From an uncultured Faecalibacterium sp. (lineage in GTDB: Bacteria; Bacillota; Clostridia; Oscillospirales; Ruminococcaceae): a DNA stretch of 64,000 nucleotides. The position numbers and the translations under genes were made by a program. The notes under the pieces were generated by a model. That model saw only the letters and a list, made by a program, of their open reading frames with translations. It made no database searches and was not told where the DNA came from. Where the stretch lies: NCBI GenBank assembly GCA_934513205.1, contig CAKSWU010000002.1, positions 1 to 64,000 on the forward strand, in the 5' to 3' direction. Of this stretch, positions 1 to 6,750 are shown piece by piece; within the stretch, counting starts at the first letter, position 1; every line of letters starts with the position of its first letter.

Positions 1-314
1 GCGGTGCGCAGCACCGCAACCAAAGCCCCAGTGGGGCTTTGGTTAGCCCGCGGGTCCCAACGGCTAGGAATGTCTACTGTGGTTGCTGCCGCTGCATTCG
101 CTCGGGGCGTTTTTAATTTGACCCGTACGGGAATTGCAGCTGAGCTGACCGCCGCCAGTGGCGGAAGCAGGGAAGCGAAGCTGGGGCCGTGGTCAGCAGG
201 ATGCGAACGCCGCTCCAAGGCGTGAAGCAGACGCTGGGAACCACAACCCGGGACAGGGCACCGCTGCGCCGCTCAATCACATTGCACCGCTGATCTAAAA
301 AAGGAGGTATCTCT
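1..314. other. Intergenic region at window start, repeat-bearing
   Basis: I see no convincing gene here. An open frame at 4-225 has no ribosome binding site and a composition that follows the repeats, so I do not call it. The stretch holds a perfect palindrome at 22-40 (AAAGCCCCAGTGGGGCTTT, repeated at 54469-54487), a second small palindrome around 122-130, and a structured repeat at 133-247 that recurs inverted near 34.1 kb. The ribosome binding site of the next gene (AAGGAGG) lies at about 300-307. Confidence 0.7.
133..247 (+). repeat. Structured repeat G, copy 1 (candidate noncoding RNA)
   Basis: This copy aligns over about 115 nt with the reverse complement of 34026-34141. Helices visible here are CAGCT (137-141) with AGCTG (179-183), CCGCC (149-153) with GGCGG (160-164), GTGGT-CAGC (189-197) with GCTG (233-236) and ACCAC (240-244), and ACGCC (207-211) with GGCGT (219-223). 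In the other copy the first, third and fourth helices have different bases on both sides that still pair. No reading frame is preserved. The compensatory changes point to selection on structure, but only two copies are available. Confidence 0.6.
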
Positions 315-614
315 ATGGATACATTGTTCCCAAAGGTCTTGCAGGCTGTTGCGGGCGAGGACTTTACGGTGTACCTCTATTTCAACGATGGCTCTGTGCG
401 TCTATATGACGCAAAGCCGCTGCTTGCGCTGGGCGGGGTCTTTGCGCCCTTGCAGGATGCAGCTTTTTTCAAAAGCCGCCTGACCGTCCTGAACGATACC
501 GCAGCATGGGATGTGAACGGTGACCGGGACCCGGGCAGCTGTGTGGACTTGGACCCAATCGAGTTGTACGAGACCTGTCCTGTGGTGGTAGATCCGCTGG
601 AATCGGCATCCTGA
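315..614 (+). CDS. DUF2442 domain-containing small protein
   Basis: The product is a 99-residue soluble protein with the pattern of DUF2442 proteins: an N-terminal stretch in which a short beta hairpin (VYLYFNDGSVRLYDAKPLL) is followed by a region ending in a tryptophan-containing strand (AAWDVNGDRD) and an acidic tail. The family is of unknown function and is often found in small toxin-antitoxin-like or solitary genes. AAGGAGG lies 8-9 bases upstream of the ATG, which supports this start. It stands alone and ends at a bidirectional terminator shared with the convergent HAD gene. No toxin partner is visible on its 5' side inside the window. Confidence 0.75.
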   Translation: MDTLFPKVLQAVAGEDFTVYLYFNDGSVRLYDAKPLLALGGVFAPLQDAAFFKSRLTVLNDTAAWDVNGDRDPGSCVDLDPIELYETCPVVVDPLESAS

Positions 615-630
615 GCCGCAAAAATACGCA

Positions 631-668
631 AAAACACGGGAAGATCCGCAGACCTTCCCGTGTTTTTA
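631..668. terminator. Bidirectional rho-independent terminator
   Basis: A 13-bp stem (left arm 631-643, right arm 654-666) is flanked by A residues on the left and T residues on the right, so it can serve both the DUF2442 gene and the convergent HAD gene. Confidence 0.85.
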
Positions 669-669
669 T

Positions 670-1332
670 TTATTTATTCTGCTCCTGCACATAGCGCAGG
701 ATGTCCTCCGGCACCGCAGCCAACGCATCGGCACCGGCGGCGGTCAGCTCATTGCGTCCCCGAAAGCCCCACAGCGCGCCCATGGCGGGCAGCTGTGCAT
801 TGTGCCCGGTGAGGATGTCCACATCGCTGTCGCCCACGAACAGGGTGGCAGCTGGGTCTGCGCCCAGCTCGGTCATCAGCGCGTAGAGCCCGGTGGGGTC
901 CGGCTTGGTGGGCACGCCCGGGCGGTTGCCCCGCACCGCGGCAAAGCGGTCCGCACCAAAATAGTGCTGGATGACCTTGCCGCACAAAGGGTCTGCCTTG
1001 TTGGAAAATACGGCGCACTGGATGCCGGCGGCGCGCAGCTGGTCCAGCAGCTCCGGGATGCCGGGATAGGGGGCAGTCTTGTCCTCCTTGTGGGCATCGT
1101 ACCGGGCGGTGAACTGCGCCAGTGTGGCAGTCAGCTGCTCCGGCGTGCGGGCATCGGCGGGGGAGAAACGCTCCACCAGCTTGGGGATGCCGTTGCCCAC
1201 CATGTGTTTGAACTGCTCCACCGTAAAGGTGGGCCAGCCGTGCTGTGTGCACACCCAGTTGCCGGCATCGGTCAGATCGTCGATGGTGTTCAGCAGGGTG
1301 CCGTCCAGATCGAATAATACAGTTTTGATCAC
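670..1332 (-). CDS. HAD-family phosphatase (phosphoglycolate phosphatase-like)
   Basis: A 220-residue cytoplasmic haloacid dehalogenase-type phosphatase. Motif I is FDLDGTLLNT near the N terminus (nucleophile Asp), motif II is VFSNKA, motif III lysine lies in PTKPDP, and motif IV is FVGDSDVDI. A helical cap of about 70 residues follows motif I, as in Gph/PGP and pyrophosphatase PpaX relatives; substrate cannot be fixed from sequence. The start codon is GTG at 1332, with AAGGAG 9 bases upstream. It is the last gene of a minus-strand operon behind two TrkA-type genes (38-nt gap). Confidence 0.85.
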   Translation of the reverse strand: MIKTVLFDLDGTLLNTIDDLTDAGNWVCTQHGWPTFTVEQFKHMVGNGIPKLVERFSPADARTPEQLTATLAQFTARYDAHKEDKTAPYPGIPELLDQLRAAGIQCAVFSNKADPLCGKVIQHYFGADRFAAVRGNRPGVPTKPDPTGLYALMTELGADPAATLFVGDSDVDILTGHNAQLPAMGALWGFRGRNELTAAGADALAAVPEDILRYVQEQNK

Positions 1333-1370
1333 AAAAAAGACTCCTTATCAGATGTTGGAAAGGGGACCGG

Positions 1371-2036
1371 TCATTTGCCGGAAAGCCCCCATGCATCCAT
1401 CAGCAGATGCAGGGTGTCGTCCTGCGTCAGGCACAGGATGCGGTCCCACGGCAGCAGGGTGGTGCTGCCGTGGGGAATGATGAACTCTGCGTCCCGGGTG
1501 ATGCACACCAGAATGACGTCTCCGGGCATGGGGATGTCCTTGACGGCCTGCCCTGCGAACTGGAATTTTTCCGGCAGCAGGATCTCATTCAGGCTGGCGG
1601 TGCCGCCGCCCAGTGACAGCAGCTGGCGGATAGTGTCGGTCTCGATCTCCCGCTCCAGAATGTGGCTCAGGTTGTCGGTGCCGCAGACTACCGTGTCCAC
1701 CCCCAGCGTGTGCAGCAGCTCACGGTTTTTGGGGTTGGAGGCCCGTGCCACGGTGCGGTCCACGCCAAACTCCCGCTTGGCGATCTGGCAGGCCACCAGA
1801 TTGTCCTCGTCCGCTCCGGTCACCGCCACAAAGGCGTCGCAGCTGGCAACGTCGGCGGTGCGCATGGTGTCAAAGCTGACGGCGTCCCCGCAGATCACCG
1901 GAATGTCCAGCGAATCCGCCAGCGTGCGGCAGAGCATCTCCTGCGGCTCAATGATGGTCACTTTGTGGTGGTGGGCCAGCAGGCTCTGGGCCAGATACAT
2001 GCCCACTTTGCCGCCGCCCGCAATACAAACTTTCAT
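1371..2036 (-). CDS. trkA: TrkA-family K+ uptake regulator, RCK_N plus RCK_C
   Basis: A 221-residue cytoplasmic protein with an N-terminal Rossmann RCK domain (MKVCIAGGGKVGMYLA glycine motif, acidic E at the end of beta2 in TIIEPQ) and a C-terminal TrkA_C/RCK_C part (about residues 140-221, FQFAGQAVKDIPMPGDVILV). Such proteins form octameric rings that gate Trk/Ktr potassium channels in response to NAD(H), ATP/ADP or c-di-AMP. It is the second gene of an operon with another RCK protein 35 bp upstream. No TrkH/KtrB membrane subunit is encoded nearby. GAGGT precedes the ATG. Confidence 0.85.
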   Translation of the reverse strand: MKVCIAGGGKVGMYLAQSLLAHHHKVTIIEPQEMLCRTLADSLDIPVICGDAVSFDTMRTADVASCDAFVAVTGADEDNLVACQIAKREFGVDRTVARASNPKNRELLHTLGVDTVVCGTDNLSHILEREIETDTIRQLLSLGGGTASLNEILLPEKFQFAGQAVKDIPMPGDVILVCITRDAEFIIPHGSTTLLPWDRILCLTQDDTLHLLMDAWGLSGK

Positions 2037-2071
2037 ATCGTTACCTCATTCTACAAAGCGGAATCAAAAAA

Positions 2072-2485
2072 TCACTTGGCAAGGGCGCGGAACACCGCCT
2101 GCTCGGTGAGCACGGTGGGGCAGATGGTGTCCAGCTCATAGGCTTTGTGATACAGCACCTGCAGATGGGGGTCGGAGACCCGGCAGATGACCTTTTCCTT
2201 CCGGAAGATGCTGCGGGCGATCTGCGCCGCCATCAGGTTCACCGTGTCGTCCTCGCTGACGGCAGCCACCGCGTCGCAGTTTTCAATGCCGCCCTGCCGC
2301 AGCATATCCGGGTCGGTAGGGTCGCCCACCAGCGCTGTACCGCCAAAGCGGTAATCGTCAAAGGCGTCCAGCCGCTTGAGCTGTTCGGGGTCCTTTTCGA
2401 TCAGGGAAATGTCGTGTCCGATGTGCTCCAGATCGCGGATGAGGGACGCGCCGACCTGATCGCAGCCGATCACCAGAATATTCAT
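2072..2485 (-). CDS. TrkA-N domain protein lacking the C-terminal RCK_C domain
   Basis: A 137-residue protein consisting of one RCK_N Rossmann fold: NAD-binding motif VIGCDQVGASLIRDLE, acidic residues in LIEKD, and the conserved NLMAAQIAR and ICRVSDP segments. Usual TrkA/KtrA proteins have about 220 residues because of a ligand-binding RCK_C domain; this one ends just after RCK_N. With the full-length RCK gene 35 bp downstream it may form a hetero-oligomeric regulator of a potassium transporter coded elsewhere. GAGGTG lies upstream of the ATG. It is the first gene of the operon and diverges from uppP. Confidence 0.8.
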   Translation of the reverse strand: MNILVIGCDQVGASLIRDLEHIGHDISLIEKDPEQLKRLDAFDDYRFGGTALVGDPTDPDMLRQGGIENCDAVAAVSEDDTVNLMAAQIARSIFRKEKVICRVSDPHLQVLYHKAYELDTICPTVLTEQAVFRALAK

Positions 2486-2722
2486 AAAAGCTCACCTCAA
2501 TGTCATAGGATAAAGGGCCTGTGCAAAGGCTGCGCAGAAAAGCCCTGTGGCAACAGATACAGTATAGCACACTTTGCGGTCCAGTTACAGCCCGCACTGC
2601 AAAGGGATCTTGTGCAAAATTTTTGCATTCCACGTGCGCAGAGGGTCATAGTATGGTATACTGGTACTGTCTTTGAACAATACCGCGCACCGCAGAGTGT
2701 GTCAGGAGGGATTTTTACGTTT

Positions 2723-3547
2723 TTGGAGATCATCAAAGCGATCCTGATGGGCATCGTGGAAGGTATTACCGAGTGGCTGCCCATCTCGTCCACCGGTCAC
2801 ATGATCCTGCTGGAACAGGTCATCCGCTTCCGTGCCAGTGAGCAATTCATGTCCATGTTCCGGGTGGTCATCCAGCTGGGTGCCATTCTGGCGGTGGTGG
2901 TGCTGTTCTGGAACCGTCTGTGGCCCTTCGGGCTGCGGCAGGGCCGGGTCATTTCCAAGCCCAGCGTGTGGAACCTGTGGTTCAAGGTGGTGGCGGCAAC
3001 GCTGCCGGTGCTGGTCATCAGCCCACTGGACGACTGGATGGAGGCTCATTTCTACAACTACATCACGGTGGCTGCCATGCTGATCCTGTACGGCGCGCTC
3101 TTCCTTGTGGTGGAGAACCGCCGCGCCATGCCTCGGGTGACAAGGCTGGAACAGATCAGCTATCGGGACGCACTGCTCATCGGTCTGTGGCAGTGCCTTG
3201 CCATCATCCCCGGCACCTCCCGCTCCGGCGCCACCATCGTGGGCGGCCTGCTGCTGGGGCTGTCCCGCGCCTGTGTGGCAGAGTTCACCTTCTATCTTGC
3301 CATCCCGGTCATGGCAGGTGCCTCGCTGCTGAAGGTGGCCAAGTTTGCCATCTCGGGCACCGCCATCACTGGCACCGAGGTCGCTGTGCTGGTGGTGGGC
3401 TGCATCGTGGCCTTTGCGGTCAGCCTTGCGGCCATCCGCTTCCTGATGGACTACGTCAAGCGCCACGACTTCCGCTTCTTCGGCGTGTACCGCATCGCAC
3501 TGGGCGTTCTGGTGCTGGCGGTGGCTGTGATCTCGGCGCTGGCATAA
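2723..3547 (+). CDS. uppP: Undecaprenyl-diphosphatase UppP (BacA family), non-ATG start
   Basis: An integral membrane enzyme that dephosphorylates undecaprenyl diphosphate to recycle the lipid carrier for peptidoglycan, and confers bacitracin tolerance. The family motifs are present: EGITEWLPISSTGHM near residue 15 and PGTSRSGATI near residue 165, with about eight hydrophobic segments. The frame has no ATG near the expected N terminus. The ribosome binding site AGGAGG at 2704-2709 is followed in frame by ACG (2717) and TTG (2723). I chose TTG, giving 274 residues, the usual family length. Confidence 0.85.
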   Translation: MEIIKAILMGIVEGITEWLPISSTGHMILLEQVIRFRASEQFMSMFRVVIQLGAILAVVVLFWNRLWPFGLRQGRVISKPSVWNLWFKVVAATLPVLVISPLDDWMEAHFYNYITVAAMLILYGALFLVVENRRAMPRVTRLEQISYRDALLIGLWQCLAIIPGTSRSGATIVGGLLLGLSRACVAEFTFYLAIPVMAGASLLKVAKFAISGTAITGTEVAVLVVGCIVAFAVSLAAIRFLMDYVKRHDFRFFGVYRIALGVLVLAVAVISALA

Positions 3548-3550
3548 AAA

Positions 3551-3597
3551 TGCCCCAAGGCCCTTTCGCTGTCCAGAACGGCGGAGGGGCTTTTCCT
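3551..3597 (+). terminator. Weak terminator after uppP
   Basis: GCCCC just after the stop can pair with GGGGC about 30 bases later, followed by a short T run. The stem is short and the loop long, so this is a tentative call. Confidence 0.35.
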
Positions 3598-3679
3598 GTT
3601 TACACCGCCCGTCCGGCTGTGCTATACTGAGACCAGAAACTGCGCGGCGCTGTGCCGCCGGAAGGATCAGGAGGAACCG

Positions 3680-4807
3680 ATGATGGAAGCATCCAACGTT
3701 TACTATACAGATTTCCGCTGCCCGGTGGGCACCAGCCTGCTGGAAAAGCTGCGCCGCCTGTGCCTTGCCGCCGGCATCCGGGACATCAACATGGATGGCC
3801 GGTTCGTCGCCATCAAGATGCACTTCGGCGAGCTGGGCAATCTGGCTTTCCTGCGTCCCAACTACGCCAAGGTGGTGGCAGACCTGTGCAAGGAGCAGGG
3901 CGGTATGCCCTTCCTGACCGACTGCAACACCCTGTACCCGGGCAGCCGCAAGAACGCGCTGGAGCATTTGAGCTGCGCCCAGCTGAACGGCTTCTGGCCC
4001 ATGACCACCGGCTGTCAGGTGATCATCGGTGACGGTCTGCGCGGCACGGATGAGGTGGAAGTGCCGGTGCCGAACGGCGAATACTGCAAGACCGCCAAGA
4101 TCGGCCGCGCCATCATGGATGCGGACGTGTTCATCAGCCTGAACCACTTCAAGGGACACGAAGCCACCGGCTTCGGCGGTGCCATCAAGAACATCGGCAT
4201 GGGCTGCGGCTCCCGCGCGGGCAAGATGGAGCAGCACGCTGCCGGCAAGCCCGCCGTGCAGGAGGGGCTGTGCCGCGGCTGCCACCGCTGCGCCAAGGAG
4301 TGCGGCTCGGACGCCATTACTTACAATGCCGAAAACAAGGCAGTCATCGACTACGACAAGTGCAAGGGCTGCGGCCGCTGCATCGGTGCGTGCAGCTTTG
4401 ACGCCATCTATTCTCCCAACGAGTGTGCCAATGAGCTGCTGGACCGCAAGATGGCAGAGTATGCCGCAGCCGTCTGCCACGACCGGCCCTGCTTCCACAT
4501 CTCGCTGGTGCAGGACATCAGCCCCAACTGCGACTGCCACGGCGAGAACGATGCCCCCATCCTGCCGGATATCGGCATCTTTGCGTCCTTTGACCCGGTG
4601 GCGCTGGACCAGGCCTGCGCGGATGCCTGCCTTGCCGCAGCACCGCTGCCAAACAGCCAGCTCAGCGCAAACCTTGCCAAGGAAGGCTGGAACTGCCACC
4701 ACGACAACTTCAAGGACTCAAACCCCAACATCGAGTGGAAGGCCACGCTGGAGCAGGCCGAAAAGGTGGGCATGGGCACCCGCCGGTATGTGCTGAAAAA
4801 GGTATAA
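3680..4807 (+). CDS. DUF362 protein with two [4Fe-4S] ferredoxin motifs
   Basis: A 375-residue cytoplasmic protein. Residues 1-190 match the DUF362 fold (conserved AIKMHFGELGN, TDCNTLYPGSRKN and SLNHFKGHEATGFGGAIKN segments). This is followed by two ferredoxin-type clusters, CRGCHRCAKEC (about residues 198-208) and CKGCGRCIGAC (about 227-239). The family's reaction is not established; the cluster pair suggests electron transfer or a structural Fe-S role. Two ATG codons are adjacent (3680 and 3683) and AGGAGG lies just upstream. It is monocistronic, ending at a strong terminator. Confidence 0.85.
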   Translation: MMEASNVYYTDFRCPVGTSLLEKLRRLCLAAGIRDINMDGRFVAIKMHFGELGNLAFLRPNYAKVVADLCKEQGGMPFLTDCNTLYPGSRKNALEHLSCAQLNGFWPMTTGCQVIIGDGLRGTDEVEVPVPNGEYCKTAKIGRAIMDADVFISLNHFKGHEATGFGGAIKNIGMGCGSRAGKMEQHAAGKPAVQEGLCRGCHRCAKECGSDAITYNAENKAVIDYDKCKGCGRCIGACSFDAIYSPNECANELLDRKMAEYAAAVCHDRPCFHISLVQDISPNCDCHGENDAPILPDIGIFASFDPVALDQACADACLAAAPLPNSQLSANLAKEGWNCHHDNFKDSNPNIEWKATLEQAEKVGMGTRRYVLKKV

Positions 4808-4821
4808 GACCCGGAAACAGA

Positions 4822-4856
4822 AAGGCTGCTGCACAGCATGGTGCAGCAGCCTTTTA
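4822..4856 (+). terminator. Rho-independent terminator after the DUF362 gene
   Basis: An 11-bp stem GGCTGCTGCAC / GTGCAGCAGCC (4824-4834 and 4841-4851) is followed by TTTT. Confidence 0.85.
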
Positions 4857-4899
4857 TAAACGATAAGTCTGTTTCTGTCAAAGCGCAGCGCGGGGTGCG

Positions 4900-5505
4900 T
4901 TACAGCTCCACATGGGGCACGCAGTCGTCCAGCACGGTCTGCAGCGCCTGCCAGTTCTTCAGGGTGCAGCCCGGCAGGGCAGAAGCGTCCAGCCCGGCAT
5001 CCTCGATGCGGCCTGCCATGCTGTCCTTGTCGCTCAGCAGAGCAAGAGCGTCCGGTTCGATCATGGTCCATGCCTCGGCAAAGTTTTCCTGCTCATCGGC
5101 GTCCAACGCATCGTACCAGCTCAGGAAGGCCTCCTGCACGGCGTCCGGTGTGCGGGAGGCAAGGCGGGCCTCCTCGGCCCACTGCAGCAGCGAAGCCGCC
5201 GCGATGACCGATTTCAGCGAGCAGCCGGACACGCCGGGACCCCAGCCAAGGCAGGGGGCAAAGGCGTCCTCCACGCCGGTGATGGAGAAGATGGAGTTTT
5301 CGTCAAAATTGCCGGGATTCAGGTTCGGGGTGTTGGCTTCCGAGGTGGAGTCCGGCAGCGTCTCGCCGGAAGCCGAAGCGCTGTCCGAAGCGGAGGCGGA
5401 GCTGGACGCCGAAGAAGCACCGGACCCGCCGCAGGCGGTCAGCACACTGCACACCAGTGCCGCGCACAGAACGAGGGAGAGGATGCGGGTGTATTTCAAT
5501 TTCAT
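4900..5505 (-). CDS. Hypothetical lipoprotein
   Basis: A 201-residue secreted lipoprotein. A 24-residue signal peptide ends in the lipobox LTAC, followed by a low-complexity linker rich in Ser, Ala and Asp that is typical of surface-tethered proteins. The remaining ~140 residues are acidic and helical (KSVIAAASLLQWAEEARL, EAFLSWYDALDADEQENFAEAW) with no family I recognise. AAGGAGG sits 8 bases before the ATG. It stands alone, converging on the DUF362 gene and diverging from the PTS operon promoter region. Confidence 0.7.
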   Translation of the reverse strand: MKLKYTRILSLVLCAALVCSVLTACGGSGASSASSSASASDSASASGETLPDSTSEANTPNLNPGNFDENSIFSITGVEDAFAPCLGWGPGVSGCSLKSVIAAASLLQWAEEARLASRTPDAVQEAFLSWYDALDADEQENFAEAWTMIEPDALALLSDKDSMAGRIEDAGLDASALPGCTLKNWQALQTVLDDCVPHVEL

Positions 5506-5677
5506 AAGAGGGACCTCCTTGACCCGGCAAAAGGCCGGAGCATCATAAAAAACGATACACCTTAAGTATACGTTCTGGATGGGCGGTTGTCAATCGGTGC
5601 AGACAGGACGAATTTCAAGGGACAGACCTGTGCAGGTTGCACAAGTCTGCCGACCGGTTTTCGGCGGATTCGACCAA

Positions 5678-5706
5678 TTGACAATTTTGACGGAGACTCG
5701 TATAAT
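5678..5706 (+). promoter_or_regulatory. Sigma-A promoter of the antiterminator-PTS operon
   Basis: TTGACA (5678-5683), 17-base spacer, TATAAT (5701-5706): a perfect consensus. Such a strong promoter fits control at the level of antitermination rather than initiation. Confidence 0.9.
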
Positions 5707-5731
5707 CTAAGACAGAAAATCAAATCATCCA

Positions 5732-5764
5732 GTGCGTGTAACTGTTCGATCAGGCATGAGCATC
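5732..5764 (+). promoter_or_regulatory. Ribonucleic antiterminator (RAT) target of a BglG-type protein
   Basis: The segment contains TGTAACTG, a six-base loop, then CAGGCATGA, which resembles the RAT consensus bound by LicT/SacT/GlcT proteins (ACTG paired with CAGG, flanked by internal loops). Its 3' half, AGGCA at 5752-5756, is also the 5' arm of the terminator that follows, so protein binding would block termination. Confidence 0.7.
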
Positions 5765-5811
5765 AGAGGGGGAGCCAAAACGCGTCCCTTTGGTTCTTGT
5801 GCCTTTTTTCT
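5752..5811 (+). terminator. Leader terminator overlapping the RAT
   Basis: AGGCA (5752-5756) pairs with TGCCT (5800-5804) around an inner helix (GAGCCAAA with TTTGGTTC), followed by a run of T. It lies between the promoter and the first gene of the operon. Confidence 0.7.
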
Positions 5812-5852
5812 TTTTGGATCATCTGCGGCAGAAAAAACGGAGGAGCGGGGCA

Positions 5853-6671
5853 ATGCGGGCGGTCAAGGTGTTCAACAACAACGCGGTATCGGTGGTCATG
5901 CCGGACGGCAGGGAAGCAATCCTTGTGGGCAATGGTCTGGGGTTCGGTTGCCGCCCCGGCAGCCCCATCGAGAAGGAGCGGGTCTCCAAAGTATACTATG
6001 TCCAGAACGAGATGCAGACCAAGTTCCTCAAAATGCTGGAAAACGTCACCCCGCAGGTGATGCAGGCGGCAGAGCGCATCTCGCTGGTAGCCGAGAGTGC
6101 AGGCATCCTGCTGGGCAATCAGGCCACTATCTCGCTGGTGGACCACATCAGCTTTGCGCTGGAGCGTGCCCGGAACGGCGTCCTGCTGCCCAACCTGATG
6201 CTGGGCGAAACGCGGACCCTTTACCCGCAGGAATATGCCGTGGGGCAGCAGGCGCTGGAGATCATCCAGACCTACTGCGGGACCCGTCTGCCGGAGGATG
6301 AAGCAGGGTACATCGCCCTGCATCTGGTCACGGCAGCTGCCGGCGGTGAGATGGCCTACGATACCCTTCGGTTCGTCAAGGGCGTGACCGACATCATCCG
6401 GGACAGCTACGGCTGCGCACTGGAGGAAAAAAGCTTAAAGACCGCCCGCCTGACCACCCACCTCAAGTTTCTGGCAGCCCGCATCCTGCAGCACACCCCG
6501 TGGCAGGACGCGGACATGGAGGCCATGTATGAGATGCTGGTGCGGCGGGATGCGCGCAATGCGGCCTGTCTGCAGCGCATCAACGAATACCTGCGCAAAG
6601 AGTTCTGCTACGAGCTCAATCATCAGGAGCAGGCGTATCTGCTGATCCACCTGACCAAGATCGTACCCTGA
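5853..6671 (+). CDS. BglG/LicT-family transcriptional antiterminator
   Basis: A 272-residue RNA-binding antiterminator. Residues 1-55 form the CAT RNA-binding domain (MRAVKVFNNNAVSVVM, then GNGLGFGCRPG). Two PTS regulation domains follow, with conserved histidines in SLVDHISFA (PRD1), ALHLVTA, TTHLKFL (PRD2) and LLIHLTKI. These domains are phosphorylated by HPr and an EIIB to tie activity to sugar supply. The start at 5853 has GGAGGAG 7 bases upstream; an earlier in-frame ATG at 5790 lies inside the terminator. It precedes the PTS gene by 80 bases and the RAT in its own leader implies autoregulation. Confidence 0.9.
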   Translation: MRAVKVFNNNAVSVVMPDGREAILVGNGLGFGCRPGSPIEKERVSKVYYVQNEMQTKFLKMLENVTPQVMQAAERISLVAESAGILLGNQATISLVDHISFALERARNGVLLPNLMLGETRTLYPQEYAVGQQALEIIQTYCGTRLPEDEAGYIALHLVTAAAGGEMAYDTLRFVKGVTDIIRDSYGCALEEKSLKTARLTTHLKFLAARILQHTPWQDADMEAMYEMLVRRDARNAACLQRINEYLRKEFCYELNHQEQAYLLIHLTKIVP

Positions 6672-6750
6672 AACAGAATCTGGCGGGGCGTCCGGAAGCC
6701 CCGCAGGAGGATAAAAGCCAACAACCTTGTCAAAAGTGAGGAACAAACCG

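Larger units (their letters stand above)
5506..5852. other. Control region of the alpha-glucoside operon
   Basis: This 347-base gap holds a consensus promoter (5678-5706), an antiterminator RNA target (5732-5764), an overlapping terminator (5752-5811) and the ribosome binding site GGAGGAG (5839-5845). The remaining bases from 5506 to 5677 show nothing I can assign beyond the lipoprotein's upstream region. Confidence 0.75.

Noticed and set aside
4..225. Short frame at the window start
   Set aside because: Lies across a palindrome and a structured repeat; no ribosome binding site.
2621..2665. Promoter for uppP around TATACT at 2657-2662
   Set aside because: No acceptable -35 box lies 16-18 bases upstream; the nearest TTGCAT is 28 bases away.
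2702..4702. A 666-codon minus-strand frame opposite uppP and the DUF362 gene
   Set aside because: Runs across two clear plus-strand genes; no start site support.
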